Below are positions 24,050-35,659 of a stretch of DNA of 64,000 nucleotides, in pieces (position 1 is the first letter of the stretch; each line of letters starts with the position of its first letter). The notes under the pieces are model-generated. The model was not told the DNA's origin. It saw only the letters and a list, made by a program, of their open reading frames with translations, and ran no database searches. The translations under genes were made by a program, and so were the position numbers. The DNA comes from Rehmannia glutinosa. Its lineage: Eukaryota; Streptophyta; Magnoliopsida; Lamiales; Orobanchaceae. Location: assembly GCA_016081115.2 (NCBI GenBank), contig CM071929.1, positions 2,976,001 through 3,040,000 on the forward strand, read 5' to 3'.

Positions 24050-27000
24050 ATGGAGGATTCGAAATGGCTCGTGGACGGCGGATGTTCACGCCATATGACC
24101 GGGAGGAGAGAGCTTTTACCAACATCAAGCTCCAAGAAGAGGGTATGGTTATGTTCGGCAATGGCAAAGGAAAAATTCTTGGAAATGGAGAAATTGGTAA
24201 CTCTTCTTTCTCTCTTTGTAATGTTCTTTTAGTAGAAGGGCTTAAGTTTAATTTGATAAGTGTTAGCCAACTTTGTGATTCAAATTATGATGTTTCTTTT
24301 AATAAAGAAAAATGCCTTATTCTTAAAAATGGTAATATTATTTGTGAAGCAAATAGAAAAGGAAATCTTTACAAAATTTGTACTAGTGATTTGGTTAGTC
24401 AAAATGTTTCTTTGTCTTGTCGCCAATAATGATTTAACGAGTTTATGGCATAGGCGACTCGGACATGTTGGATACAAGAATTTGAAAAATATTTACAAAA
24501 ACCAACATGTAAAAGGACTACCCAATTGAATTTTGAAAATCTTGGCTTATGTGACACTTGTCAAAAGAACAAATTAGTTAAGAGTAGTTTTAAGCCCAAA
24601 AATGAAATTTCCACTACCAAACCCCTACAATTGCTTCACCTTGATTTGTATGGGGATATTGGTACGGCTAGTCTAAGTGGAAAACATTACACTTTCGTTA
24701 TTGTCGATGATTTTTCTAGATACACTTGGGCTCTTTTTCTTGCAAATAAAAGCGATGCCGTTAATGAGTTTGTTAAGTTGTGTAGACGCATTGAGAATGA
24801 AAAAGGAAGATACTATTAAAACTATTCAAGTGATCGAGGCGGAGAATTTGACGGTGAGTTTAGAGTCTTTGTGAAACCAAGGATATACGCACAATTTTTC
24901 GGCTCAAGGACACCTCAACAAAATGGTGTAGCCGAAAGGAAGAATCGGACGCTACAAGAAATGAGTGGTCCATGCTCAATGAATTCTCTCTTCCAAAATA
25001 TTTTTGGGCCGGCCGTAAGTACCGCTTGCTATGTCACTAATCGAGTTTATATTCGTCTAAAATGAATAAAACTCCATATGAGCTTTGGAAAGGAAGAACT
25101 CCAAATATTAGTTACTTCAAAATATTTGGATGTAAGTGCTTTATTTTAAATACTAAGGATCAATTGGACAAACTTGATCCTAAGGCCGATGAAGGAATAT
25201 TTATGGGGTATTCAACCAAGAGCAAAGCATATCGGGTTTACAACAAGACTAGCATGGTTGTTGAAGAATCTATTCATGTCAAATTTAATGAAGCCTCGGG
25301 TGTTGAAAGAATACCCAATGACGATAGTGATGAAGAGGATATTGTTGAACCTTATTGTTCAAAGTGATGCTCATAATGATCAACCTTCAAGTTCAAATGT
25401 CCCTCAAGAAGATAGGGGTGATACTTGAATCTTCCCGTAGCATTGAAATTTAAGGAGATCACCCAAAAGATCTTATTATTGGTGATCCCCTTGATAAAGT
25501 AATGACTCGAAGGAATTTTGCCGAGAAAGCTCTTATATCTCAAAAAGAGCCTAAAAATGCTAAGGAAGCTATTGAGGATGAAGATTGGTTTTTGGAAATG
25601 CAAGAGAGTTGAATCAATTTGAAAGAAATGATGTATGGGAATTAGTACCTTGTCCTCCATCTCAAACAATTATTGGTACAAAATGGGTATTAGGAACAAA
25701 CTTGATGATCAAGGCAACATTGTTCGAAATAAGGCAAGGTTAGTAGCTCGAGGGTATTGTCGAGAAGAAGGTATTGACTATGATGAAACTTTTGCACCGT
25801 AGCACGTTTAGAAGCTATTCGTATCTTACTTGCCTATTCTTGTTTCAAAATTTCAAACTTTACCAAATGGATGTTAAATCCGCTTTCTTAAATGGTATTA
25901 TTCAAGAAGAAGTCTATGTAAAACAACCTCAGGGGGTTTGAAAATTTCTCTAGGCCTAATGATGTTTATAAACTTAAAAAGGCTTTGTATGGTTTAAAAA
26001 GCACCCGTGCATGGTATGATAGACTTAGCTCTTTTCTTTTGCAAAATGGTTTTACAAGAGGTAAAGTTGATACTACACTCTTTGTTTTTGAAAAAGGGCA
26101 AGATTGTTTACTTGTGCAAATTTATGTTGATGATATTATCTTTGGTGCTACTAATGAATCTTTGTGCAAGAAATTCTCCAAGTTAATGCAAGGTGAATTC
26201 GAGATGAGTATGATGGGGGAGCTAAACTTCTTCCTTGGACTTCAAATTAAGCAATGCCAAGAAGGTATTTATATCTCGCAATCAAAGTATACAAAAGAAC
26301 TTTTGAAGAAGTTCGGCATTGAAGAAGGAAGAACCGATCTCGACTATGGCAACCAATGTCAAAATTGACAAAGATGAAAAAGGCAAGTCGGTTGATGAAT
26401 CCAAGTATCGAGGTATGATTGGTAGTTTACTTTATTTAACCGCTAGTAGACCGGACATTCTTCATGCCGTATGCCTATGTGCTCGTTTTCAAAGCAATCC
26501 CAAAGAATCTCATATGAGTCTTAGTTAAAAGGATTTTTCGATATTTGAAAGGCACCATTCAATATGGTTTATTTTATCCAAAGAATGAAAATTTTTCTCT
26601 TAAAGGTTATAGTGATTGACTATGCGGGAAATATTGATGATCGGAAAAGTACTTCCGGATCATGTCAATTTTTAAGCGATTGCCTAGTTTCTTGGTTCTC
26701 AAAGAAACAAAATTGTGTTTCACTTTCAACGGCCGGCCGAATATATTTCCGCCGCCTTTTGTTGTACTCAACTTCTTTGGATGAAACAAACCTTAGCGGA
26801 TTACAAATGTTCTTTTGAAAATGTTCCTATATTTTGTGATAATATATCCGCTATAAATATTGCTCAAAATCCGGTTCATCACAACCGTACTAAACATATT
26901 GAGATTCGACATCATTTTCTAAGGGATTGTGTCTCAAAACGAAAAATTGAGATATCTTTTGTTCCATCTCAAGATCAATTAGCGGATATTTTCACAAAAC

Positions 27001-27062
27001 CGCTAACTTCCGAGACTTTTGCGTCGATACGAGCTCGGTTAGGCATAATGCATATTGAATGA
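24050..27062 (+). pseudogene. copia-1 pol remnant: protease, integrase, RT, RNase H
   Basis: Domains are in copia order and interrupted by frameshifts. Protease: WLVDGGCSRHMTG at about 24062-24100, with the usual D-S/T-G changed to D-G-G. GAG-pre-integrase HRRLGHVGYKNLKN (about 24450) and the integrase core LDLYGDIGTASLSGKHY (from 24638) follow, then the TPQQNGVAERKNRTLQE stretch (about 24912). Next is a C-terminal GYSTKSKAYRVYN region (about 25207). Reverse transcriptase has YVDD at 26123-26134. RNase H ends with KHIEIRHHFLRD and ADIFTKPL, closing at 27062. As written no single frame spans the polyprotein. Confidence 0.88.
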
Positions 27063-28259
27063 AATTTACATTTGTATTTTGCACGTTTTTAAAACTTAGG
27101 GGCGAAAAATCGGATTTTTGGTTGAAAATTCGGATTTTGGAAAACTTGCAAAACAAATGAAATTTGAAGAGGTTGAGGGCAACCGGTCGCCCTCAACGTC
27201 GACCGGTCGCCCTCAACCACGACCGGTCGCCCTAAGCCATTTTTTGGTTTAAAATTGTTCTGTCTTCAGCATTAGTCATTTTCACTCTTTTTGGCCATTT
27301 TTCGTCCCCTTTGCCAAATTCACACAAATTTCACTCAAAATTTGTTTTCATGAATTCAATTCATATCATACACCTTATATGACTTGTTTATCATCATCAT
27401 CACTCATCTTTACCGATCGAATGGTAAGAATTCTATTCCTTTTGCTCAAATGGGTTGAACCTCGAGTTTATGGCTTTCTTGTATATTACTTGATGAAATT
27501 ATTTTGTGATCATGATGAGCTTAGTTATTATCTTTGTATTGTATGATGTTTGGTATGATTTGGTGATGAAAATTTTTGGCTTGAATCTCTTACAAGGGCT
27601 TTATACAATCTCTTTTATATTTTACACCCACAAGGTGTTCGATGAATTATCGCAATGAATTGTTCGACTTTTACATGACTCTTATGCTTTCATATGTCTT
27701 ATATACTTATTGAGATCATGTCTTGACACTTAAAACGTGCTTATGGATATCAAATGATACTTTTCTCCCATTTTTTTGGATTATAAGTTTATCTTCTCGA
27801 ATGGTTGATAAATCGTCTATTTCGCACACTTTGATATACTTGTATGATGTTTTTATTGTCCTAACATTCTTTTTGATGATTCCAAAGGGGAGAAAGCGGG
27901 AAAATGGCTCGTTAGCTCAAAGAAGCTAATAAAAGCTCAATATAGAAGCTATAAGCTATGGCTCGTTTAGGCCATAAGTTGTGAAGAAAACTTAGTCCAA
28001 TGGTTGTTTTATGGACTTGTTTGCATGGATATTAAGTATTTGTGAGAGGGGAGCTTCTAGCTCATGAAGTTGTTGTTTATTTTGTAAAAGCTTGTGCTTC
28101 TAGCTTATACAATACTTCTCTTTGATATGCTTATTGATAGGGGAGCTTTTTGTAAAATGTTATTACACGGATAGTTTTTCTAAAACCGGAAAATAGTTTT
28201 GTTTTCAAAATCGTCCCTCTTGTAAATTGTTTTGGTTTGTAATCATCAAAAGGGGAGTT
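27063..28259 (+). other. copia-1 non-coding tail with 20-bp tandem repeat and polypurine tract
   Basis: About 1.2 kb between the RNase H end and the 3' LTR has no credible envelope-like frame. Three 20-bp tandem copies of a unit containing ACCGGTCGCCCT lie at 27182-27236; the same core occurs in the LTRs. Purine runs ccaaaggggagaaagcggg (about 27884) and tcaaaaggggag just before 28260 look like an internal and a terminal polypurine tract. Confidence 0.65.
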
Positions 28260-29513
28260 TGTTAGATAAATGTTTTTATCATGATTTTGATGATTTTATT
28301 AAAATGAGTTTTTATACCAAAACAATGTCTCTAAATGTTGTCCCAATACCTCCGATCGATCTAAAATGTTTTTACTATTTTTGGAGTATTTCTTGGGGTT
28401 TATTTTCGATTTAAAATTGGACAACACTTTTGTTTCAGGCTCGACCGGTCGCCCTATAGGGCAACCGTACTGAGTTGAGTTTTGAAACAGAAAATGGGGA
28501 CGTAAAAAAAAAAAAGCGAGGCGGCCAGTCGGCCGAGGTGGCGGCCGGTGTGGTCGGCCGTCGACCGGCGGGCGACTGCACCGCAAGTTGGATTTTGTTC
28601 CGACTTCTCTGTTTCGTAAAACGCAAAACGTCGCGGCAACGGTCCGGTCCGGGAGGCGACGGTCGCACCCCCTTCGACCGGTCCCCTCTGTAAAAAGTCG
28701 CGAGAATTCAATTTCAATCTTATCTCTGCGCGACCGGTCGAACCCATGTTTGATGAAAAACTATCCGTTGCGTTTTGATGACTTTTCCCTATTTTGTGGG
28801 ATTGATTTCTAATGACTATATTGATGATTTTAAATGGTTTCTTTTGCAGCAAATCACTCCCCAAGGAGGAGCCAATGTCCGGAAATCAAAGTCAAGACCT
28901 CTCCTATAAATAGAGGCTTCATTCAAGCAACAAGATACAACACTCTATACAAGCAAAGAGCAAACAAAGCAAACACTTTCATATATCTTGTTGTATTAGC
29001 CTTAGCACTTTCACTTGCACAAATTTGAGGTCTAGGCTTTCAATTCTTGATTACACTTGTACTCATATTGTATCAATCATTATTGAGTTGTAATCTTGAT
29101 TTTGGTCATCATTCAACACAAGACATCCTCATGAGTATTCTTGTGGTAAGAATACACTGGGTGATCTAGGTGATAGGTGTTTGAAGGTTGTGGTAATCTT
29201 CAAAGGTGTTGTAAGAGGATTGTGGTAATCCTCAAGGTGGTGTAAGAGGGTTGTGGTAATCCTCAAGGTGTTGTATTAATTTTTGGTAAATTAATAAAAT
29301 CCTTTTTCTTTTGAAATCCATCCGGATATCTTTGGGGTGGTAGAGGATTAGGCCCTAGGTGGGTTGAACCTCTTTAAATCGACGAGTGTTGTTTTATTTC
29401 CGCATTTACATTTCGTCTTTGGTTGATTATTCGAAAAAAAAGAGGGCAATATCTCGAAAAAACGAGATAATCTATTCACCCCCTCTAGATTATCGTAGCC
29501 ACTTGGACTAACA
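28260..29513 (+). repeat. copia-1 3' LTR
   Basis: The 1,254-bp partner of the 5' LTR has a TATA box at 28905-28912. Differences from the 5' LTR are mostly one-base gains or losses in C, G, A or T runs, plus a rearranged-looking GC-rich patch (about 28500-28640). Confidence 0.93.
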
Positions 29514-29881
29514 TTTTTGTCCAAATTCAACGGAAAATAGTATTTTTGTCCAAAATCGGAAAATGGACATTGTGCAGGGATTGGGTATGGAAAATGGGGT
29601 ATTTATGTCCTTTTCCCTTAATTATTTATAGTATATAGTAGAAGTATTGAGTTACTTTTTAGTCAGTTGGGACTTGGGGACTGGGGAGGAGTTGAGGGAA
29701 GGGGATAACAAAAAAACAATGTCTCGGGTTCAAATAATATCAACACCATTTCAAAGGGTGAACATTATTTTACTTAAATTATAATTTGTGGTTAATCAAA
29801 GAATTGAGTCGTTTGGGTATATAATAATTTTTATAAGATGAATAAATAGTTCTTTTTATCTAAACAAATAAGAAGAAGAAT

Positions 29882-30008
29882 GTGAATTGATTGTAGCTCA
29901 GTTGGTTTGAGCATTTGTAAATCAGACTATTGATATGGGATCAAATCTCACCCGTCCCACCCCTATCAGAACTTTGTAATTGTACTAAAAAAAAATAAGA
30001 AGAAAAGA
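29882..30008 (+). mobile_element. tRNA-derived SINE with intact A and B boxes
   Basis: This is a 127-bp element. Box A GTAGCTCAGTTGG lies near the left end and a box-B-like GGATCAAATCTC about 40 bp later. The right end is A-rich (ctaaaaaaaaataag). Perfect flanking repeats AGAAGAAGAAT at 29871-29881 and 30009-30019 are compatible with target duplication, although the sequence is simple. It is not a functional tRNA gene: the cloverleaf stems do not close. Confidence 0.75.
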
Positions 30009-30019
30009 AGAAGAAGAAT

Positions 30020-31167
30020 CTGATACAGTTGAATACACGATCAATTCTTTTTGTTCCTTTTTTTTGAATTTTATGTGACTATAATGAAATCAAACCAATT
30101 AAGATTTTTTCATAATTTGTTGTCCGTTCCAATTTTATGTATGTGTAGTAATTTACAAACTTATCATTTTTATTAATAATTTAAGCTATAAACAATTATT
30201 TTTTAGATTAAATTGGACTGTTGACTAATTATTATCAATGACTGGGAATAGTCCCTACGAATACATCCTAAAAAATGCTCTCATATAATCCACTCTATTT
30301 CCTCTATATAAAATGATGTTAGACATGTTCGCTTTGACAAGTTTATTACTTGCAATAGTCTAAGTGATTTAAAAATCGGACTAGACTGGACGGTTAAACC
30401 GATTGAACCGAAAATATGTGGTCGGATCGGTCTTATTAGCCCCCAAAAAAATCGTTCTTACGGTTGAACTAGCCAAAAATTGTTTGAATTGGTAAGAACC
30501 ATTTTTTTATTTATTTTTAATTCTGTAGCTTTTTTATATTAATTTTTTTAGTTTTAAAGTTCGTATTTTGCTACATTTATAGGATTATTTGAATTTTGAG
30601 CTATGTTAAATATTATTTTAGTTACTTGTTTATATATATTATAAAAATATATTATATATTATATATTATTTTCCATTAAAACAATACATTACATAATAAT
30701 TGATATATTATATTATTATTTTATACAATATATCAAAATTAATTATTATTTTTTATCAAAACGGTTTCATTGGCGGTTGAATTACTCTGACTGATTAAAT
30801 CGTGAATTGTTAGCATGACCGGTATGCTCACTAGTCCGATTTTTAAAAACACTAGTTTAAATAGCTAAAAGTCGACAAATAGAGAACAAGAAAAGTCATA
30901 GAAAAAGGGAATCGATTGATAGCCTAGTAATAAGACATTTGTAAAACTCAAACTGTGTCTCATTCGATTTCTACCTAACTCCGTCATCTCTTAGGATTTG
31001 TACTTAAAAGTTAAAAAGAGAAAAAACACGTTAGAAGGTGTGAAAATATAGTGTCAAAATCTTAAGGGAATATGCTGATGAACTAATCTTTTAGAATTAG
31101 TATTCTTGGGGTTCAAAACATGTTTTTTTTTTTTTTAAAAATTTTTTATATAAGTTTTCAAATATTT
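30020..31167. other. AT-rich intergenic stretch with a possible degenerate SINE
   Basis: No coding exon is seen. At about 30913-31015 a string with TAGCCTAGTAATAAGA and, about 45 bp later, CATTCGATTTCTACC resembles the A and B boxes of the SINE at 29882, followed by a tail ending ggatttgtacttaaaag. No convincing target duplication was found. At 30380-30850, a block with ggttgaa/ccgattgaacc strings on either side of an AT-rich core may be an old inverted-repeat element. Confidence 0.4.
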
Positions 31168-31589
31168 TGTTGGACAAGTTGATGAACAACTTGAGTCCAA
31201 GTTGAATAAAATTACTTATTTAACTTTTTAAATAGTAAAGGCCAATTTGACCTTATGAATAGTAAAGGGCAAAATTTTGCCTATAAATATGGGTTATTTT
31301 CCATTTGTAAACACAAAACAAATCAAACACAAAATTTCCATCTCTCCTCTAAAGCTTTTGTAATTTTTGGTGATAATTTTTGGGCATAATTTTGATTCAC
31401 CGGAATAGGTAATCCGGTTTTATCGTCTTATCCCGGGAAACAGGCGTCAGAATAAGAGACGAATGCATTTTAAGGATAGTGTGTTGAACACACGATTCGA
31501 GCTAATTTTATTTTGCATACTTTGCAAATTTTATCGATTCGGGTTTTCGATTCATATAAATTGTACTAGAAGAAATACTACTATTTTCA
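31168..31589 (+). repeat. copia-2 5' LTR
   Basis: The 422-bp LTR begins TGTTGGACAAGTTGATG and ends CTATTTTCA, with a TATA box TATAAATA at 31282-31289. It matches 35242-35659 closely apart from small indels and a few substitutions. Confidence 0.9.
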
Positions 31590-32284
31590 TACAAGCTTAA
31601 AACAGATTCTTGTTAAACTTCTGGTACTGTCTGAAATTCTCGGCTAATGTTGAATTTCTTTTAATTTGGTTTTGTTGTAATCAACAACAATTTTTTTTAG
31701 CAATTTTTCAAAACTATGTTACTGTGGTCGAGAATACAAATGTTTTGATTGATAATTGCAAATTGAATACGTACGGTTGGTATCAAACTTTTGATTTCAA
31801 TATTGTCAAGTTTTGTTGTTGTTGAGATTAATTTATATTATCTCTAAACTTGTTGATTAACAGGTTAATTTTTATTTAAAAAAAATTGTACCAACTTATG
31901 CAGATTGGTTCTTATTAAACATGCTAATTGAACCCACTTCTTGATCATTCCAAATTAGTTTTAAATATTTGGATTACATATTGAAACTTCAGTTTTGTTA
32001 ATTAAACTTCTAGATTAGTTGTTTAGTTCAAATATATTAATTAATACCGCTGCTATTTCGGGAGGGAAATTGCAATTTGGATTGATTGGACCGTATTTTG
32101 AACTAAATTTTTGACCGAGACTAATTTTGGATTGTTTGATTTCGTATTTTGAACTAAATTTTGGGTGATCAGACTAATTTTGGATTGATTCCAAGCACAA
32201 GTGTGAAACTTGTGTTGATGCAAAGTTAACAAGGACATCATTTAAAAATATTGAAAGAAATAATGAACCACTTGATTTAATTCA

Positions 32285-34671
32285 CACTTTGATGTATGTG
32301 ATTTAAAATCGACACAAACACGTGGTGGCAAAAAGTACTTCATTACTTTTATTGATGATAACACAAAGTATTGTTATGTGTATCTTCTTAAAAGTAAAGA
32401 TGAAGCAATAGAAAAATTCATTCTCTATAAAAATGAAGTTGAGAATCAACTCAACAAGAAAATTAAGGTCTTAAGAAATGATCGTGGAGGAGAATATGAA
32501 TCACCATTTCTTGAATTCTCCGCCCAACACGGAATTAGACGAAACCTAAACGACAAAGACCTTATTCACCTCAACAGAATGGCATTGCGAAGCGGAAAAA
32601 TCGTACACTTAAAGAAATGATGAATATCATGTTATTAAGTTCCGGCTTCGAGAACATGTGGGGAAGGTTGTCTTGTGACTAATTACCTTTTAAATAAGGT
32701 ACCTAAAGTAAGAAATTAGACAAAAGCCCTTACGAGTTATGACATGGAAGAATGTCATCCTACAAATATTTACGAGTGTGGGGGTGTCTTGCTAAGGTTG
32801 CTATACCTACACCAAAGAAGGTGAAGGTAGGTCCTAAAAAGCTGTTATTTGCATATTTATTGGATATGCACATAACAATCTTTGCTTATCGGTTTCTTGT
32901 GTATGAATCTAAAGTTGAAGATATACACAAGAACACAATAATTGAATCAAGAAATGTCTCGTTCTTTGAAAATGTATTTCGTGCAGATCGAGAAGAAGAA
33001 AGCTCTTCTAAACGGATACATGATTGATAGAACAAGAGAAGCGAGAAATAAAGAAGAAGAGATAGAACTTAGACGCAACAAACGAGCTCACGATAGAAAA
33101 ATCATTTGGTCCAGATTTTCTAACCTACATTTGGAAAGTGAACCTCAAAGCTATAAAGAAGTTATCAATTCTTACGATGGACCATTATGGAAAGAGGCCA
33201 TAAAAAGTGAAATTGATTCCATCTTGCAAAACCATACATGGGAACTAGTGGATCTTCCGAAGGAAGTAAACCACTAGGTTATAAATGGATTTTCAAGAAG
33301 AAAATGAAGGCAAATGGAACAATTGATAAGTACAAGGCTAGACTTGTAATTAAAGGTTATAGACAAAAAAAAAGGCCTTGATTACTTTGATACGTATACT
33401 CGATTACAAAAATAACCTCCATTAGATTGGTACTTGCAATTCTTTGCGTTGCGAAATCTTGAAGTACATCAAATGGACGTAAAAAACCTTTTCTAAATGG
33501 AGATTTGGAAGAAGAGATTTACATGGAACAACTGAGGATTCTCTCGCACCTAGGCAAGAGAACAAGATTTGTAAATTGGTCAAGTCATTTATGGCTTGAA
33601 ACAGTAATCGAAACAATGGCATGAAAAATTCGATAATGTCATGGGAGAACGTGGATTTAAAATAAATGAATGTGATAAATGTGTCTATGTTAAAGAGATC
33701 GAAATGACTTTGTCATTTTATGTCTTTATGTAGGCGACATGCTTATCATTGGAAGTAATGATAAAATAATTAAATCCACTAAAGATATGTTGAACTCGAG
33801 GTTTGACATGAAAGATATGGGTTTAATGACGTGATCCTCGGAATAAAGATTTCTAGAACTTCAAATGGACTAACACTTGATCGGTCACATTATGTGGATA
33901 AGATTCTAGAAAAATTTAGTAAGGATGACACGTCATTAGCTAGAACTCCGATAGACACAAGCAAACATCTATCGAAGAATAGAGGTGTTTGTGTCTCAAG
34001 TTGAATACTCACGAGTCATAGGAAGTTTAATGTACTTAATGAGTTGTACAAGACCGGACATTGCCTATGCGGTGAGTAAATTGAGCAGATACACGAGTAA
34101 TCTAGGGCATGACCTTCGGAAAGGTATAGTGAGAATACTAAGGTATTTAAGATATACTCGTGATTTTTTCGCACTATACAAGATATCCTCTTGTTATTGA
34201 AGGATATAGCGATGCTAATTGGATATCGATATTAAAGACTCTAAGTCTACAAGTGGATTTGTATTCACTTTAGGAGGTGCAACAATATCATGGAAATCTT
34301 CTAAGGCATGATTATAGCTAGGTCTACTATGGAGTCCGAGTTTATTGCTCTGACAATTGTGGTGAAGAAGGTTGAATGGCTTCAAAATTTCTTAGAAGAT
34401 ATTCCAAAATGGCCTAAACTTTGTGCGACAATTTGTATACATTGTGACAATCAATCTGCTATTGGTAGGGCACGAGGAAGCAATATGTACAATGGTAAGT
34501 CTAGACACATACGTCGTAGACCTGATACCATTAGACAACTACTCTCAATCTGGTGTTATCTCTATTGACTACGTGAAGTCAAAGGATAATTTAGCGGATT
34601 CATTAACCAAAGGGTTGAATCGGGAGCTAGTTGTGAAATCATTAAGAGGAATAGGACTTAAGCCTCTCTAG
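32285..34671 (+). pseudogene. copia-2 pol remnant: integrase, RT, RNase H
   Basis: Integrase core is recognisable as YLLKSKDEAIEKF and VLRNDRGGEYESPF (32378-32530), then SYKYLRVWGCLAKVAIPTPKK (from 32755). Reverse transcriptase begins around 33190 (WKEAIKSEIDSI) and its catalytic motif reads YVGD at 33727-33738 instead of YVDD, a change of an essential aspartate. RNase H follows with VIGSLMYLMSCTRPDIAYAV (about 34012) and KSKDNLADSLTKGL (about 34577), ending at 34671. Many frameshifts and stops separate these pieces. Confidence 0.85.
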
Positions 34672-35241
34672 AAAAATGAGTTGATACAATGGAAACTCAA
34701 CCTAGTTGATGGAGATCCCAAGATGCAGGTTCAAAGGGACAACTAGTTGTAAAAAGACTCTATGATCTTTGTGGGGAGTTATCCCTTGTCCGTTCCTTAA
34801 CAATGATGCCCGTGGAGAAGAGGATAAGCAATTTGGCTTTTAATGATTCTTGTGCATCGGTAAGTCGGCGAGGTAGTAGTACGGGCTATCTTAAATGAGA
34901 ATCACATATGTGAGAGAGAAGTGGGTCCGTTTGAAGAGAATTGTGTGAGGCTCGATTCTTAGAACCTCTTGCGAGAACCGGATGTATGTTCGGGGCCATG
35001 GATGAACATAAACATGAGAAGCGAAGTATGTTAGGAAGAATCTTGTGTGAAGTATATCATCGTTTACACAAAAGCGCGAAACGATTTGAGGACATCGTGT
35101 CTCTTGATCGGCTAGTAAGGTAAATATGCTTTCACAAGGGGAAGGTTGAAGGGGTAACACCTACCTATCCTATGCAAGATTCATTTGTTGGAATTTATCA
35201 CCAAATCTTTGTATCTTAGTAATTTTCTTCATGTGGGGGAT
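34672..35241 (+). other. copia-2 sequence between pol and 3' LTR
   Basis: About 570 bp of non-coding sequence, ending in tcatgtgggggat, a polypurine tract. Short open frames here do not resemble a known protein. Confidence 0.6.
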
Positions 35242-35659
35242 TGTTGGACAAGTTGATGAACAACTTGAGTCCAAGTTGAATAAAATTACTTATTTAACTT
35301 TTTAAATAGTAAAGACCAATTTGACCTTATGAATAGTAAAGGCAAAATTTTGCCTATAAATATGAGTTATTTTCCATTTGTAAACAAACAACAAATCAAA
35401 CACAAAATTTCCATCTCTCCCCTAAAGCTTTTGTAATTTTTGGTGATAATTTTGGGCATAATTTTTGGTTCGCGGAATAGGTAATTCGGTTTTCTTGTCT
35501 TATCCTGGGAAACAGACGTCCAGAAGAGGCAATTTGTTTTAAGGATAGTGTGTTGAAAACACGATTCGAGCTAATTTTATTTTGCATACTTTGCAAATTT
35601 TATCGATTCGGATTTTTCGATTCACATAAATTGTACTAGAAGAAATACTACTATTTTCA
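35242..35659 (+). repeat. copia-2 3' LTR
   Basis: The 418-bp partner of 31168-31589 has a TATA box at 35355-35362. Its right border is taken at the last base matching the 5' LTR before CA; the flanks are AT-rich and the target duplication is uncertain. Confidence 0.88.

Larger units (their letters stand above)
21104..29513 (+). mobile_element. copia-1, full-length Ty1/copia retrotransposon (SIRE-like)
   Basis: The 8.4-kb element has two long LTRs, a primer-binding site complementary to initiator methionine tRNA, gag with CCHC knuckles, then protease, integrase, reverse transcriptase and RNase H in copia order, and a polypurine tract (aaaaggggag) just before the 3' LTR. The ends are TG...CA and the flanks are T-rich (atttt/ttttt), so the target duplication is hard to define. 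The LTR size, gag with a coiled-coil segment and about 1.2 kb of non-pol sequence before the 3' LTR suggest the SIRE/Maximus lineage (inference). Both polyprotein regions are interrupted by several frameshifts, so it is not autonomous as written. Confidence 0.92.
18787..29617. mobile_element. MULE-like element split by copia-1
   Basis: Perfect 9-bp direct repeats TTAATTATT lie at 18778-18786 and 29618-29626. Just inside are imperfect inverted ends (GAGGAAATACCACAAAATA on the left; GGGAAAAGGACATAAATAC read inward from the right). Without the copia inserted at 21104-29513 the element is about 2.4 kb. Subterminal GAAACA-rich strings at about 20201-20250 and 20953-21040 are mirrored by GTTTC-rich strings at about 19845-19890. 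No transposase was recognised, so it is probably non-autonomous. Open frames at 19328-20109 have no family resemblance. Confidence 0.72.
31168..35659 (+). mobile_element. copia-2, deleted Ty1/copia retrotransposon
   Basis: The 4.5-kb element has short LTRs (31168-31589 and 35242-35659) and a gtggggga purine tract just before the 3' LTR. Between the 5' LTR and the first integrase sequence (about 32285) there are only about 700 bp. No gag or protease motif was found there, so gag and protease seem to be deleted. A TGGTATCAAA string at about 31779, far from the LTR, might be a displaced primer site. The element is non-autonomous. Confidence 0.85.

Noticed and set aside
27182..27236. CRISPR-like short repeats
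   Set aside because: Three tandem 20-bp units without spacers, inside a plant retrotransposon.
27063..28259. Envelope-like gene expected in some SIRE elements
   Set aside because: No open frame longer than about 70 codons and no membrane-protein pattern; treated as non-coding tail.
29882..29955. Possible tRNA gene
   Set aside because: A and B boxes are present but acceptor and anticodon stems do not pair; flanking duplications and an A tail show a SINE.
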